A DNA stretch of 64,000 bases, from NCBI RefSeq assembly GCF_024400215.1, contig NZ_CP053748.1:248001-312000 (forward strand), given 5' to 3'. The stretch is from Massilia sp. erpn. Its GTDB lineage: Bacteria; Pseudomonadota; Gammaproteobacteria; Burkholderiales; Burkholderiaceae_D. A program made the translations under genes and the position numbers. Shown here in pieces: positions 1 through 7,050 of this stretch. Every line of letters starts with the position of its first letter. Position 1 is the first letter of the stretch. The notes under the pieces are model-generated. The model saw only the letters and a program-made list of their open reading frames with translations, was not told the origin of the DNA and ran no database searches.

Positions 1-92
1 ATGACCTGACCCTGGTGACTCGCAATGTGCACGACTTTCGTCTGAGTGGAGTCAGGTTGGTGAATCCCTGGGAAGGTGGCGGGCTTTTTTGA
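1..92 (+). CDS. C-terminal end of a VapC-like PIN-domain toxin (partial)
   Basis: The window opens inside a gene read in frame 3 and ending at TGA 90-92. The visible tail reads DLTLVTRNVHDF, then SGVRLVNPWE. This matches the C-terminus of VapC-type PIN ribonucleases, where a conserved LVTRN...F stretch supplies a late acidic residue and the protein closes on a NPW motif. VapC toxins are Mg-dependent RNases that cut tRNA or rRNA and are neutralised by a small partner encoded just upstream, here outside the window. Only about 29 residues are visible, so activity cannot be judged. Nothing links it functionally to ubiG, which follows after 45 bases. Confidence 0.6.
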   Translation, partial: DLTLVTRNVHDFRLSGVRLVNPWEGGGLF

Positions 93-137
93 CATCCCGG
101 CTTTGGCGCCGGACAAAATGCGGCTATCATGCGGGCT

Positions 138-833
138 ATGAACGCCGATCCTTTAGAACTGCAAAAATTCAGTGAGCTGGCCCATCGCTGGTGGGACCCC
201 ACTTCCGAGTTTCGTCCGCTGCACGAAATCAATCCGCTACGCCTGGAGTGGATCAACGCGCGCGCCCCGCTGGCGGGCAAGAACGTGATCGACATCGGCT
301 GCGGCGGCGGCATCCTGGCCGAATCGATGGCGCGCAAGGGCGCCAAGGTGACGGGCATCGACCTGTCGGAAAAAGCCCTGAAAGTGGCCGACCTGCACAG
401 CCTGGAATCGGGCGTGCCGGTGCGCTACAAGCTGATCGCCGCCGAAGACATGGCGGCCCAGGAAGCGGGCCAGTACGATGTGGTGACCTGCATGGAAATG
501 CTGGAACACGTGCCCGACCCGGCCGCCATCGTGCGCGCCGCCGCCACCTTGGTGAAACCGGGCGGCCAGGTCTTCTTCTCCACCCTGAACCGCAATCCGA
601 AAGCCTATCTGTTCGCGGTGATCGGCGCCGAATACCTGCTGCGCCTGCTGCCCAAGGGCACGCACGATTATGAAAAATTCATCACCCCGGCCGAACTGAG
701 CCAGGACATCCGCAGCGCCGGCCTGCAGGTGGAAGGCTTGAAAGGCATGGGCTACAACCCGCTGACCAAGATCTATTCGCTGAACGACGACACCAGCGTC
801 AACTACCTGGTCGCCGCCAGCCGCCCGCTCTAA
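138..833 (+). CDS. ubiG: Ubiquinone biosynthesis O-methyltransferase UbiG
   Basis: UbiG performs both SAM-dependent O-methylations of ubiquinone synthesis (the 2-polyprenyl-6-hydroxyphenol and 3-demethylubiquinol steps). The 231-residue length is usual. Family signatures are visible: the N-terminal [12 protein letters not shown] segment, the SAM-binding glycine motif [16 protein letters not shown], the acidic end of strand 2 (GIDLSEKAL) and the [11 protein letters not shown] motif. I chose ATG 138 because [11 protein letters not shown] matches the usual N-terminus; ATG 129, three codons upstream, is possible. The gene is followed 54 bases later by gph in the same direction. A ubiG-gph pair is common in proteobacteria and suggests cotranscription. 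Confidence 0.95.
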   Translation: MNADPLELQKFSELAHRWWDPTSEFRPLHEINPLRLEWINARAPLAGKNVIDIGCGGGILAESMARKGAKVTGIDLSEKALKVADLHSLESGVPVRYKLIAAEDMAAQEAGQYDVVTCMEMLEHVPDPAAIVRAAATLVKPGGQVFFSTLNRNPKAYLFAVIGAEYLLRLLPKGTHDYEKFITPAELSQDIRSAGLQVEGLKGMGYNPLTKIYSLNDDTSVNYLVAASRPL

Positions 834-841
834 ACACCCAC

Positions 842-859
842 GGGCGGCTGTAGCCGCCC
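842..859 (+). other. Small hairpin between ubiG and gph
   Basis: GGGCGGCT and AGCCGCCC form an 8-bp stem with a 2-base loop. No T-run follows, so it is more likely an RNA stability or attenuation element than a full terminator. The two genes probably remain one transcript. Confidence 0.4.
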
Positions 860-887
860 CGTCGCCCATCCCAGCCCCTTCCCCACC

Positions 888-1574
888 ATGAGCCTTTCCG
901 CCCCCCGCGCCATCCTCTTCGATCTGGACGGCACCCTGGCCGACACCGCGCCCGACCTGGCAGCCGCCATCAATCTGCTGCGCAGCAAGCGCGGCCTGGC
1001 GCCGACGCCCTATGACGTGCTGCGTCCGACCGCCTCGGCCGGCGCGCGCGGCATGATCGGCGCCTCCTTCGGCCTGGCGCCTGGTGACGCCGGCTTCGAG
1101 GAATTGCGCGTCGGCTTCCTGGCCAATTACGAAGCGGCCATCGCCGTGCACAGCACCCTCTTCCCCGGCGTGGCCGAGCTGCTGGACGGCATCCAGAGCG
1201 CCGGCTTGAGCTGGGGCATCGTCACCAATAAGGCCGCCCGCTTCACCGAGCCGCTGGTGCCGCTGATCGGCCTGCACCAGGCCGGCTGCGTGGTCTCGGG
1301 CGACACCACCGCCCATGCCAAGCCGCACCCCGCCCCGCTGCTGGAAGCGGCCGCGCGCCTGCAACTGGCACCGGAACAATGCTGGTATGTGGGCGACGAT
1401 CTGCGCGACATCCAGGCCGGCCGCGCCGCCGGCATGGCCACCGTCGCCTGCCAGTGGGGTTATTGCGGCGCCAGCGAACCGTCGAGCTGGGGCGCCGACC
1501 ACCTGCTGCCCACGCCGGACGCCTTGCTGGCCCTGATCCGCGCCACCGTTGCGGCGGCGCCGCTGGCCGCCTGA
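888..1574 (+). CDS. gph: Phosphoglycolate phosphatase (HAD family)
   Basis: Predicted to hydrolyse 2-phosphoglycolate, a by-product of repair of oxidised DNA ends, to glycolate. The 228 residues show the HAD motifs in order: DLDGTLADT near residue 13 (nucleophile and acid/base Asp), TNK in motif II, and a motif III/IV region with the lysine of HAKPHP and VGDDLRDIQAG. A helical cap lies between motifs I and II (APDLAAAINLL onward). It follows ubiG on the same strand, which favours Gph over other HAD phosphatases. Substrate is inferred from family and context. Confidence 0.9.
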   Translation: MSLSAPRAILFDLDGTLADTAPDLAAAINLLRSKRGLAPTPYDVLRPTASAGARGMIGASFGLAPGDAGFEELRVGFLANYEAAIAVHSTLFPGVAELLDGIQSAGLSWGIVTNKAARFTEPLVPLIGLHQAGCVVSGDTTAHAKPHPAPLLEAAARLQLAPEQCWYVGDDLRDIQAGRAAGMATVACQWGYCGASEPSSWGADHLLPTPDALLALIRATVAAAPLAA

Positions 1575-1681
1575 TAATAAGTATTTTTATGCAACATTAA
1601 GTTGCCACATGGCAATCAACAGGCGTACTATACGGATATTAGAGTCAATACGTAGTATTACCGAATAGTCCGGAGAACAGT

Positions 1682-2641
1682 ATGTCGAGCGATGACGCAG
1701 CGGAGCTAGCACTGCCACGAAGTAGTGCTCCGCAGGTATGGGATGCCACGGTCAGCGAAACCAGCTTTTACTGGTATGACCTGATCAACGATCCCAAGGT
1801 AGCGGATTTCCACGACCCGATCGGGCGCTACCAGCGCCGCATGCAGTTTGCGCTGGACGCGACGATGGAAAAGCGCCTGATGTTCATGCTGGTCGCCCGC
1901 CCGCGCCTGCGCTTCGACCCCAAGCGCAGCACCAGTTGGGGCTTTTTTTCCCTGAAGCTGACCATCCCCATCCTGATCGGCGGCGAAGAGCGCAAAAGCA
2001 CGGTCACGGTCGAACTGAAGACGCCGTTTGAAGCCACGTTCAAAAAGCCCCTGATCCAGCTGTACGACAAGTACATGACCCTGAACTGGGGTTCGATGAC
2101 CGAAACCTTCACCATCCACGACCTGATGCAGCGCCACGACACCGGTCTGCACTACCCGAGCAAGGTGCAATACGTCGGCCAGACGCGCGACCCGGCCGGC
2201 CGTCTGGCCAAAGGCCGGCTGATGGCCGTCAGCAATCTGTGCGACAGCAACGCCGCGGACTACGACACCCTGCTGCTGGTACAGAACTTCAATGTCGCGG
2301 TCGACACCGAAGCCAAGGAATTCGCCGAGCAAGCCTCGCAGCGCAGCCAGATGGATGTGCTGGAAGCGGCGCTGATCCGCTATTTCGAAGGCGCCGACGC
2401 GCGCAGTCCCCAGGAACACCGGCTGCGGCGCGAACGCCTGCGCAGCCTGCACGAAGCCTATATGATCGACCGCCTGACCGTCGACCTGGGCTTCAAGGAA
2501 GCCAACGACTTCTACGACCTGGAATCGGCCGAAGTGGAAAAATCCCGGCGCCACCTGTTCGCCTGCAGCTTCACCGAAGGTCTGGTCGCGGTCGAGCGCC
2601 TGCCCGAGCAAGGACGCCCCCTGGTCAGTCTGGACGCGTAA
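1682..2641 (+). CDS. Conserved hypothetical protein with a YVGQT motif
   Basis: A 319-residue protein I do not recognise with confidence. It starts at ATG 1682 after a CGGAGAA ribosome site. There is no signal peptide or membrane helix, so it is probably cytosolic. Residues 164-180 read YVGQTRDPAGRLAKGRL, which resembles the opening of GIY-YIG nuclease domains, but the typical catalytic context is not evident and the resemblance may be superficial. The C-terminal third is charged and helical. It lies directly upstream of ssrA with 50 bases between them. A start region rich in A+T (1575-1681) separates it from gph, so it probably has its own promoter. Confidence 0.75.
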   Translation: MSSDDAAELALPRSSAPQVWDATVSETSFYWYDLINDPKVADFHDPIGRYQRRMQFALDATMEKRLMFMLVARPRLRFDPKRSTSWGFFSLKLTIPILIGGEERKSTVTVELKTPFEATFKKPLIQLYDKYMTLNWGSMTETFTIHDLMQRHDTGLHYPSKVQYVGQTRDPAGRLAKGRLMAVSNLCDSNAADYDTLLLVQNFNVAVDTEAKEFAEQASQRSQMDVLEAALIRYFEGADARSPQEHRLRRERLRSLHEAYMIDRLTVDLGFKEANDFYDLESAEVEKSRRHLFACSFTEGLVAVERLPEQGRPLVSLDA

Positions 2642-2691
2642 GCGCCGCAAGGTGCATACTGTTGCGGAATCGGTTACAATGAAGATTCTGT

Positions 2692-3052
2692 GGGGACGAC
2701 CTGGCTTCGACGTGGGTTGCAAAGCAGAGCAGGGCATACCGAGGGCTGGTTACCTCGTAAATACACCCAGAAACAAACTAACTGCAAACGATAACTCGTA
2801 CGCACTGGCAGCCTAAGGGCTGTTAGCTCCTCAACGCTTCTTCCCTGGGGCGGGCCGTTAAAAGCTGAGGAGTCATTTACAGGGAATCGCGCCGCTACGG
2901 GTCACTTGGATCGGCGCTAAATTTAAGGTGAATCGCCAGTACAAAGCGTGCACATTCGCGTTGTACTGGTTAAATTAAAAGATAGTGCTAAGTATGTAGA
3001 ACTGTCTGTAGAGTGCTTGCGGACGCGGGTTCGATTCCCGCCGTCTCCACCA
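2692..3052 (+). ncRNA. ssrA: tmRNA (transfer-messenger RNA, trans-translation)
   Basis: The 5' end GGGGACGACCTGGCTTCGAC pairs with the 3' end CGTCTCC, followed by an encoded ACCA (3049-3052), giving the alanyl acceptor stem. The T-arm GGTTCGATTCC sits close to the 3' end. The tag reading frame begins at GCA 2784 and encodes ANDNSYALAA, stopping at TAA 2814-2816; the LAA end is the ClpXP/ClpAP degron. tmRNA with SmpB rescues stalled ribosomes and marks the partial protein for proteolysis. A TACAAT box (2675-2680) lies 12 bases before the 5' end and is a plausible -10 element. The length of 361 nt is normal for a one-piece tmRNA. Confidence 0.97.
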
Positions 3053-3054
3053 CC

Positions 3055-3106
3055 GAACAAAAAATTAGGCCCCCAAGCGCAAGCTTGGGGGCCTAATTTT
3101 TTGTTC
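3055..3106 (+). terminator. Bidirectional rho-independent terminator after ssrA
   Basis: A perfect 23-bp inverted repeat with a 6-base loop (CGCAAG), starting three bases after the tmRNA 3' end. The base of the stem is A-rich on one side and T-rich on the other, so it can terminate in both directions. It separates ssrA from the minus-strand genes downstream. Confidence 0.9.
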
Positions 3107-3134
3107 GTTAGCGCAGAGTTGGCGGGAAGTGAAT

Positions 3135-3281
3135 CCGCGTCCGGCACGGACGCGGGGCGTAGCGGGGAATTCGGCTCGCATGCGAGCCGCCCGCGTAGCG
3201 ACGTCCGCTTGCAAGCGGACGGCTCTCCGATTCGCCCATCTACAAAATCGCTACGCGATTTTGCGTCCGCGGTAGCGGACG
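3135..3281. repeat. Cluster of five short palindromes
   Basis: Between the ssrA terminator and the next gene lie five inverted repeats: 3135-3155 (arms CCGCGTCCG), 3173-3188 (perfect GGCTCGCATGCGAGCC), 3202-3221 (perfect CGTCCGCTTGCAAGCGGACG), 3244-3262 (arms AAAATCGC) and 3264-3281 (arms CGTCCGC). Three of them share a GTCCG...CGGAC core. No ORF here looks coding. The cluster could be folded RNA at the 3' end of the minus-strand operon, a protein-binding array, or a relic of recombination next to ssrA. Confidence 0.8.
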
Positions 3282-3346
3282 GTTTTCCCATAAGCAATCC
3301 AGCCGCATTCTGCCGGATCCGCAGATTCCACATATCTGCTTCTTAG

Positions 3347-3805
3347 CTACTTACAAGCGATGGCGATATCGTTTTCGCCAACGTGCCTCCCTTTCCGGTA
3401 TCTGAAAGAACAAACACGAACGTTATCATTGAGCTTACGTCCAAGCGTGACCTGGTCGGACTCCCCATATGTACAAGCAAGCCACTTCCCCGCCGGGAAC
3501 GGCGCATCGAGCTGATATGTATATATCCACCCGCCCTTTTCCCGCTTCTGACTGAACTCCGCGAGTTCGCCCAGCTCCTCAGGCGGGCCGCTCATGGGCG
3601 CTGCGCCATGTAGATACAAAGGCGCACGCACAAACGTAGTCCAGCCTGGAGGAACATTTGAGATCTGCACTGACTTCTGCTCAATGAATTGGGGGCACTC
3701 TAGAACAAGCCCAGGCGCAGCCGATGCAGGCGCAGTGAGGGCCGCAAACGCCACCATGAACGCGACGGTGCATTGTTGGATATTAAGCTTAAACATCATC
3801 GCCAT
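3347..3805 (-). CDS. STY0301-family exported protein
   Basis: A 152-residue protein with an N-terminal hydrophobic signal sequence ending near PASAAPG, so it is predicted to be periplasmic. The mature part has the STY0301-family pattern: a CPQ motif soon after cleavage, a central W, a GPPEELGELAEF segment, then WLACTYG and a late VCSFRY. The two downstream cysteines may form a disulphide. It lies 6 bases after the BPSL0067-family gene, so the two are probably cotranscribed. Members of these families sit near type VI secretion effector genes in other bacteria; an immunity or accessory role here is only inference. Base composition is more AT-rich than the neighbours. Confidence 0.7.
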   Translation of the reverse strand: MAMMFKLNIQQCTVAFMVAFAALTAPASAAPGLVLECPQFIEQKSVQISNVPPGWTTFVRAPLYLHGAAPMSGPPEELGELAEFSQKREKGGWIYTYQLDAPFPAGKWLACTYGESDQVTLGRKLNDNVRVCSFRYRKGRHVGENDIAIACK

Positions 3806-3811
3806 CCACTT

Positions 3812-4198
3812 TCACTCAATAACAAAGAATGCGTCGGCATTGTCGCTAGGCTGAATGAAATTGCCCGCTCTGTCCTTGCCCAAGGACCGTATGATACGTA
3901 CTGAAATTTCGGTTTTCTTATCAGCTTTCCATTGATCCGCAACAACGATGCCGCTTGCTATCTGGCGGACGTAAAGGGCGGCATGATTACCGTGGGCGCG
4001 ATTTGCATAGCGACCTTTTACGAAGGTGGCGATGACAGTCCCAGTTCTCAGCATTTGATTGCCGAGGATGGCCTCGCCTTGCCGCCAGTGTGGAGTTGTA
4101 GGCGCACCTGCGTACTCTTGCACGAGTGCCACACACTGGCGAGTGCCGACAACGGGCTGACCAGCGAGATCTGCGGCTTTGGGATAGACGTAAGACAT
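3812..4198 (-). CDS. BPSL0067-family protein, putative Cys-His amidase-like effector
   Basis: A 128-residue protein starting at ATG 4198, chosen because a strong GGAGGTG ribosome site lies just upstream and MSYVYPKA matches the family start; the frame is open further upstream. It contains TRQCVALVQEY, GTVIATF, HGNHAALYV and VADQWK, the spaced Cys, His and Asp expected of the family. The Cys...His arrangement resembles NlpC/P60-type cell-wall amidases, so a peptidoglycan-cutting effector is plausible. No signal peptide is seen, which would suit delivery by a secretion system, but no secretion genes are in the window. It overlaps nothing and precedes the STY0301-family gene by 13 bases of start-proximal sequence. 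Confidence 0.7.
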   Translation of the reverse strand: MSYVYPKAADLAGQPVVGTRQCVALVQEYAGAPTTPHWRQGEAILGNQMLRTGTVIATFVKGRYANRAHGNHAALYVRQIASGIVVADQWKADKKTEISVRIIRSLGKDRAGNFIQPSDNADAFFVIE

Positions 4199-4332
4199 TT
4201 CAACACCTCCTTCCAGTACTGGGTATGTCCTAAGACTAGAAGGAGTTAAAGAGAGGCATTTACATACGCGCAAGCTCAGTATGTATATGTGACTGGCTGT
4301 TGAGCGGGTTCAAACTCCATGAGATAACTCCC

Positions 4333-4449
4333 TGAATCGGGCAACTGGAATACCGACTAGAACGCCACATCGCCGGGCGCGATATCGCTGTTGTGGTCGC
4401 AATCGACGATGACGATTCCAGCTTGATCGTCGTCACCGCAATGGATTGA
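4333..4449 (+). pseudogene. Remnant of a DUF4258-like toxin C-terminus
   Basis: An open stretch ends at TGA 4447-4449 and reads ...EYRLERHIAGRDIAVVV followed by AIDDDDSS and LIVVTAMD. The GR...VVVAID...VVTAMD pattern resembles the end of DUF4258 toxins. There is no N-terminal half: a stop precedes it and the upstream sequence shows no homology I can recognise. It is followed, after an AAAGGAGA ribosome site, by the antitoxin-like remnant, the usual gene order for such pairs. I call it a decayed fragment. Confidence 0.4.
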
Positions 4450-4461
4450 AAGGAGAACAGC

Positions 4462-4582
4462 ATGTACCACTTTTACCGACGGCGGCCTGCGCAATGTTTG
4501 GCTCAAGAATGGCTACATCGAACATCAGACCCCTTATCCCCAAGCAGGCCATGTGCATGACCAAGAAGCTGCAGATGCCTGA
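4462..4582 (+). pseudogene. Frameshifted, truncated antitoxin-like fragment
   Basis: ATG 4462 follows a good AGGAG site and begins MYHF. One base too many at about 4471-4474 breaks the frame. After it the sequence reads TDGGLRNVWLKNGYIEHQTP and on to HDQEAADA, stopping at TGA 4580-4582. The TDGGLRNVWLKNGY signature is typical of the N-terminus of small helix-turn-helix antitoxins that follow DUF4258-type toxins, but the DNA-binding half is missing. With the preceding remnant it marks a dead toxin-antitoxin pair. The identification rests on one motif. Confidence 0.4.
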
Positions 4583-4632
4583 TCCGCATTTCCCTCATCC
4601 TTTGATCGCTGTGCAATTTGGCATACGCCGAC

Positions 4633-5085
4633 TTATGGAACGTTCTCAACAAAAACCAGCAGAACAAAGCTCTGCTCGTCTTGCTGTTGTTCCGACGGTT
4701 CTTGCACATAGCTATCGTTGGACCAATCCTCGTTTACCACGCGGTTTGCAATGGCCGACAAGTCGTTCGTCTCGCTCACCTGGCAAGCAAAGGGAAGCCG
4801 GCCGTGCGATCTCGAAACGAGGCTAAAGCGAAGCTGGCGGCATTGAAAGTCATGCCAACAATAGAACAGCATCTCCTCGCCTCTTAACTTCATCCTTCGC
4901 GCCTCGATAACTTGACGGATGAATTCCACCACATCCTCCGCACTGATCGTTGACGCCTCATCTTCGAACGGCGAAAACCGCCACATGTTTTCTCTGGCTT
5001 CGTGATTAATATCGCTTGAATCAATAACAATCTCGTCGTCTTTCGCCTGCGCAAGCCACCTGTTTACTGCAATCGAGTTAATCAT
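4633..5085 (-). CDS. Hypothetical protein
   Basis: A 150-residue protein I do not recognise. ATG 5085 (MINSIAVNRWLAQAKDDEIV) is my preferred start, although no strong ribosome site precedes it and the frame stays open to ATG 5139. It has no signal peptide or membrane helix, is acidic, and contains WRFSPFEDEAST, FYCWHDFQCRQLRFSLVS and a C-terminus rich in Q, E and V. Its position between a decayed toxin-antitoxin pair and a DUF1851 protein, with an AT content above the flanks, suggests it belongs to the same accessory block. An immunity-type role is possible but unsupported. Confidence 0.6.
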   Translation of the reverse strand: MINSIAVNRWLAQAKDDEIVIDSSDINHEARENMWRFSPFEDEASTISAEDVVEFIRQVIEARRMKLRGEEMLFYCWHDFQCRQLRFSLVSRSHGRLPFACQVSETNDLSAIANRVVNEDWSNDSYVQEPSEQQQDEQSFVLLVFVENVP

Positions 5086-5153
5086 AAAAATCTGATAGTT
5101 ATAGATCGGCGGCCAAGTCAGCGCACTGGACGAAGGCAAGGCGCACTATGGCG

Positions 5154-5603
5154 TTAATCCACCACGTTCAACTTCACCTTCGCCCCATTCGGCAGTCCCT
5201 GCATCTGCCGCGCCACATCGCCCGACAGGCGGATCAGCTCATGCAAAGGCGCGCTCGCCAGATTCTCCGCCTTATACTCCCCACCAAGCACGCCCGGGAT
5301 TTTCAGGCAGTACTTGCGTCCCTCGGTCAACGGCCCGCAATGCTCGCGCGCGATCTTGCTCAGGCCGGTCATATACCAGTCCTGCAAAAATTCCTGATTT
5401 GCCGACAGCACGTCGAGCGCCTGGCGGTCGGGTGCCACCACCGCGCAGCTGCATTCTTCCGGCATCAGCCGCCAGTAGCAGCCCTGCACATCCTTGATGA
5501 TCAGATTGCCGAAATCATTTTCGCCCACCACCTCCAGCGCCTGCAGTCCCGACCAGCCCCAGCTTTCGTTCAACTCTTTGATGATATCCATACGTCCTGC
5601 CAT
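5154..5603 (-). CDS. DUF1851 / Tdi1-like putative T6SS immunity protein
   Basis: A 149-residue cytosolic protein. The pattern NDFGNLIIKDVQGCYWRLMP, EECSCAVVA, FLQDWYMTGLSKIA, YCLKIPGVLGGEY, AENL...LHELIRLSGDVA and LPNGAKVKLNV fits the DUF1851 domain found in Tdi1, the immunity protein of the Agrobacterium type VI DNase effector Tde1. Such proteins are often carried as orphans that protect against neighbours' effectors. No cognate nuclease gene lies next to it. MDIIKELNESWGW at 5591 is an alternative start four codons in. It is divergent from the exported protein starting at 5677. Confidence 0.65.
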   Translation of the reverse strand: MAGRMDIIKELNESWGWSGLQALEVVGENDFGNLIIKDVQGCYWRLMPEECSCAVVAPDRQALDVLSANQEFLQDWYMTGLSKIAREHCGPLTEGRKYCLKIPGVLGGEYKAENLASAPLHELIRLSGDVARQMQGLPNGAKVKLNVVD

Positions 5604-5676
5604 CTCTCTTTCTTGGCGGCGCCCAGCGCGCCGGCTGATAAAATTACTGTTCAGAAATTATTTTACCGCCTATCCC

Positions 5677-6474
5677 ATGAAACGACTGCTCCAATGCCTT
5701 TTGCTCGCCCTGCTCGGCGCCAACCATCTCGCCTCAGCCGGTGAACTGGAGGAATATGCCCGTGCCGCCAACCGTCTGATCACGCTAAGTCAAGCCGCCC
5801 AGCAGGCGGGCAAAGCGCCGCCGCGCATGGCGGAAGGCGAAGGCAAGGAGCTGATCGCCCTGCTGTCCAACCGGCAGCGCTTCCTCGATTCCCGCAGCTT
5901 TGCGCCAAGCGACATGGATGAACTCGGCTTGCTGTGCGGTGAAATGACCAAGTCCATGATGAACTATATGATGTTCAACTTGCAGCGCATCGACCGCAGC
6001 AATAAGGATCCCGCGGCTTTGTCGGCAGCGGTAGCCGCAGCCTCCAGAGAGAACATCCGCAACTATCAGGACGAAATCGCGCAACTGATGCCGATGACGA
6101 CCCTGTGCATGGGCAAGCAGCTGCCCTTGCTGGAACAATTCGTGACGACCTTGAAGCCAGAAGAGTTCAACGAAACGCGCCGGCGCGGTCTGGTGATGAC
6201 GCAGAATGGCTTGCTCAACGGCCTGCTCGGCTCCCTGGGCGGGATCGGTGATCCGACCGTCAGCGAAGCGAACCAACTCAAGATGGTGAGCGCATTGGCC
6301 GAAGTCGCGCCGGTGTACGCGGCCGCGCTGCCGCTGGAGAACCGCCGCCGCGTTGCCGCCCAGGCCCAGATGCGGCTGCTCAATAGCCCTCCCGCCTTCA
6401 CCGACGCCCTGCTGCGCATCCTCAAAGCCATGGAAAGCACGACATGTACGGGGTTGTGCAGCCGCGCCTCATAA
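5677..6474 (+). CDS. Exported hypothetical protein
   Basis: A 265-residue protein starting at ATG 5677 with a clear signal peptide (MKRLLQCLLLALLGANHLAS, cleavage likely after ASAG). The frame is open upstream to 5494, but that part is antisense to the DUF1851 gene and lacks coding character. The mature protein is mostly helical, with cysteines at LGLLCGEM, TTLCMG and TTCTGLC that could pair in the periplasm. I recognise no domain. It stands alone between the ssrA-side block and the DUF2946/TonB pair. Confidence 0.75.
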   Translation: MKRLLQCLLLALLGANHLASAGELEEYARAANRLITLSQAAQQAGKAPPRMAEGEGKELIALLSNRQRFLDSRSFAPSDMDELGLLCGEMTKSMMNYMMFNLQRIDRSNKDPAALSAAVAAASRENIRNYQDEIAQLMPMTTLCMGKQLPLLEQFVTTLKPEEFNETRRRGLVMTQNGLLNGLLGSLGGIGDPTVSEANQLKMVSALAEVAPVYAAALPLENRRRVAAQAQMRLLNSPPAFTDALLRILKAMESTTCTGLCSRAS

Positions 6475-6553
6475 TCGGCTGGCTTAAGCTGGATTAAGAA
6501 TCATCGCGCCGGCTTTGAGTCATGCCAAAAGCCCATGCTAGAATCGGCCGCGT

Positions 6554-6937
6554 ATGAATATGAACGGAACAATACGACGCTGCGCCGCCTGGCTCGCCTT
6601 CATGGCGATCCTCTTCGCCGCGCTCGTGCCTTCCGTTTCGCGCGCCATGGCGCCGGCTGGCGACAGCGGCTGGACTGAGATCTGCACCATGCAGGGCGCC
6701 AAATTCGTCAAGGTCGGCGACGATGGCGGCCAGCCATCCGGCGACAGCGCCCAGCATCTGGAGCATTGCCCCTTCTGCTTCACCCAGCACGACACCGTGG
6801 GCTTGCCGCCCACGCCAGCGCTCACGCTGCATCACGCAGCCGGCAGCGCGATTTACCCTCCCCTCTTCTACCAGGCGCCACGCCGCCTCTTCATCTGGTC
6901 TGCCGCGCAGTCACGCGCACCGCCGGCCCATTCCTGA
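6554..6937 (+). CDS. DUF2946 family protein, possible copper-uptake accessory
   Basis: A 127-residue protein with an N-terminal hydrophobic segment (CAAWLAFMAILFAALVPSVS), probably a signal sequence or anchor. It then shows the DUF2946 hallmarks EICTMQGAKFV and a cysteine-histidine patch HLEHCPFCFTQH. The family is usually small, exported and placed beside TonB-dependent receptors for copper, and the HCxxC patch could bind a metal. The receptor gene starts 113 bases downstream on the same strand. The copper link is inferred from family context. Confidence 0.7.
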   Translation: MNMNGTIRRCAAWLAFMAILFAALVPSVSRAMAPAGDSGWTEICTMQGAKFVKVGDDGGQPSGDSAQHLEHCPFCFTQHDTVGLPPTPALTLHHAAGSAIYPPLFYQAPRRLFIWSAAQSRAPPAHS

Positions 6938-7050
6938 TCCCGCAGCACCCGTTTGACCTGCATTGAAGCAGGCCGTTTGCGCGCGCGCCTTGTCGTCCGG
7001 GCCATGCCCTGCGCCGCGCCAAATACGCCATTAAAAGAAGAAAGCACATC

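Noticed and set aside
4260..4463. 67-residue minus-strand ORF
   Set aside because: It has no ribosome site and overlaps the plus-strand toxin fragment, which has recognisable motifs.
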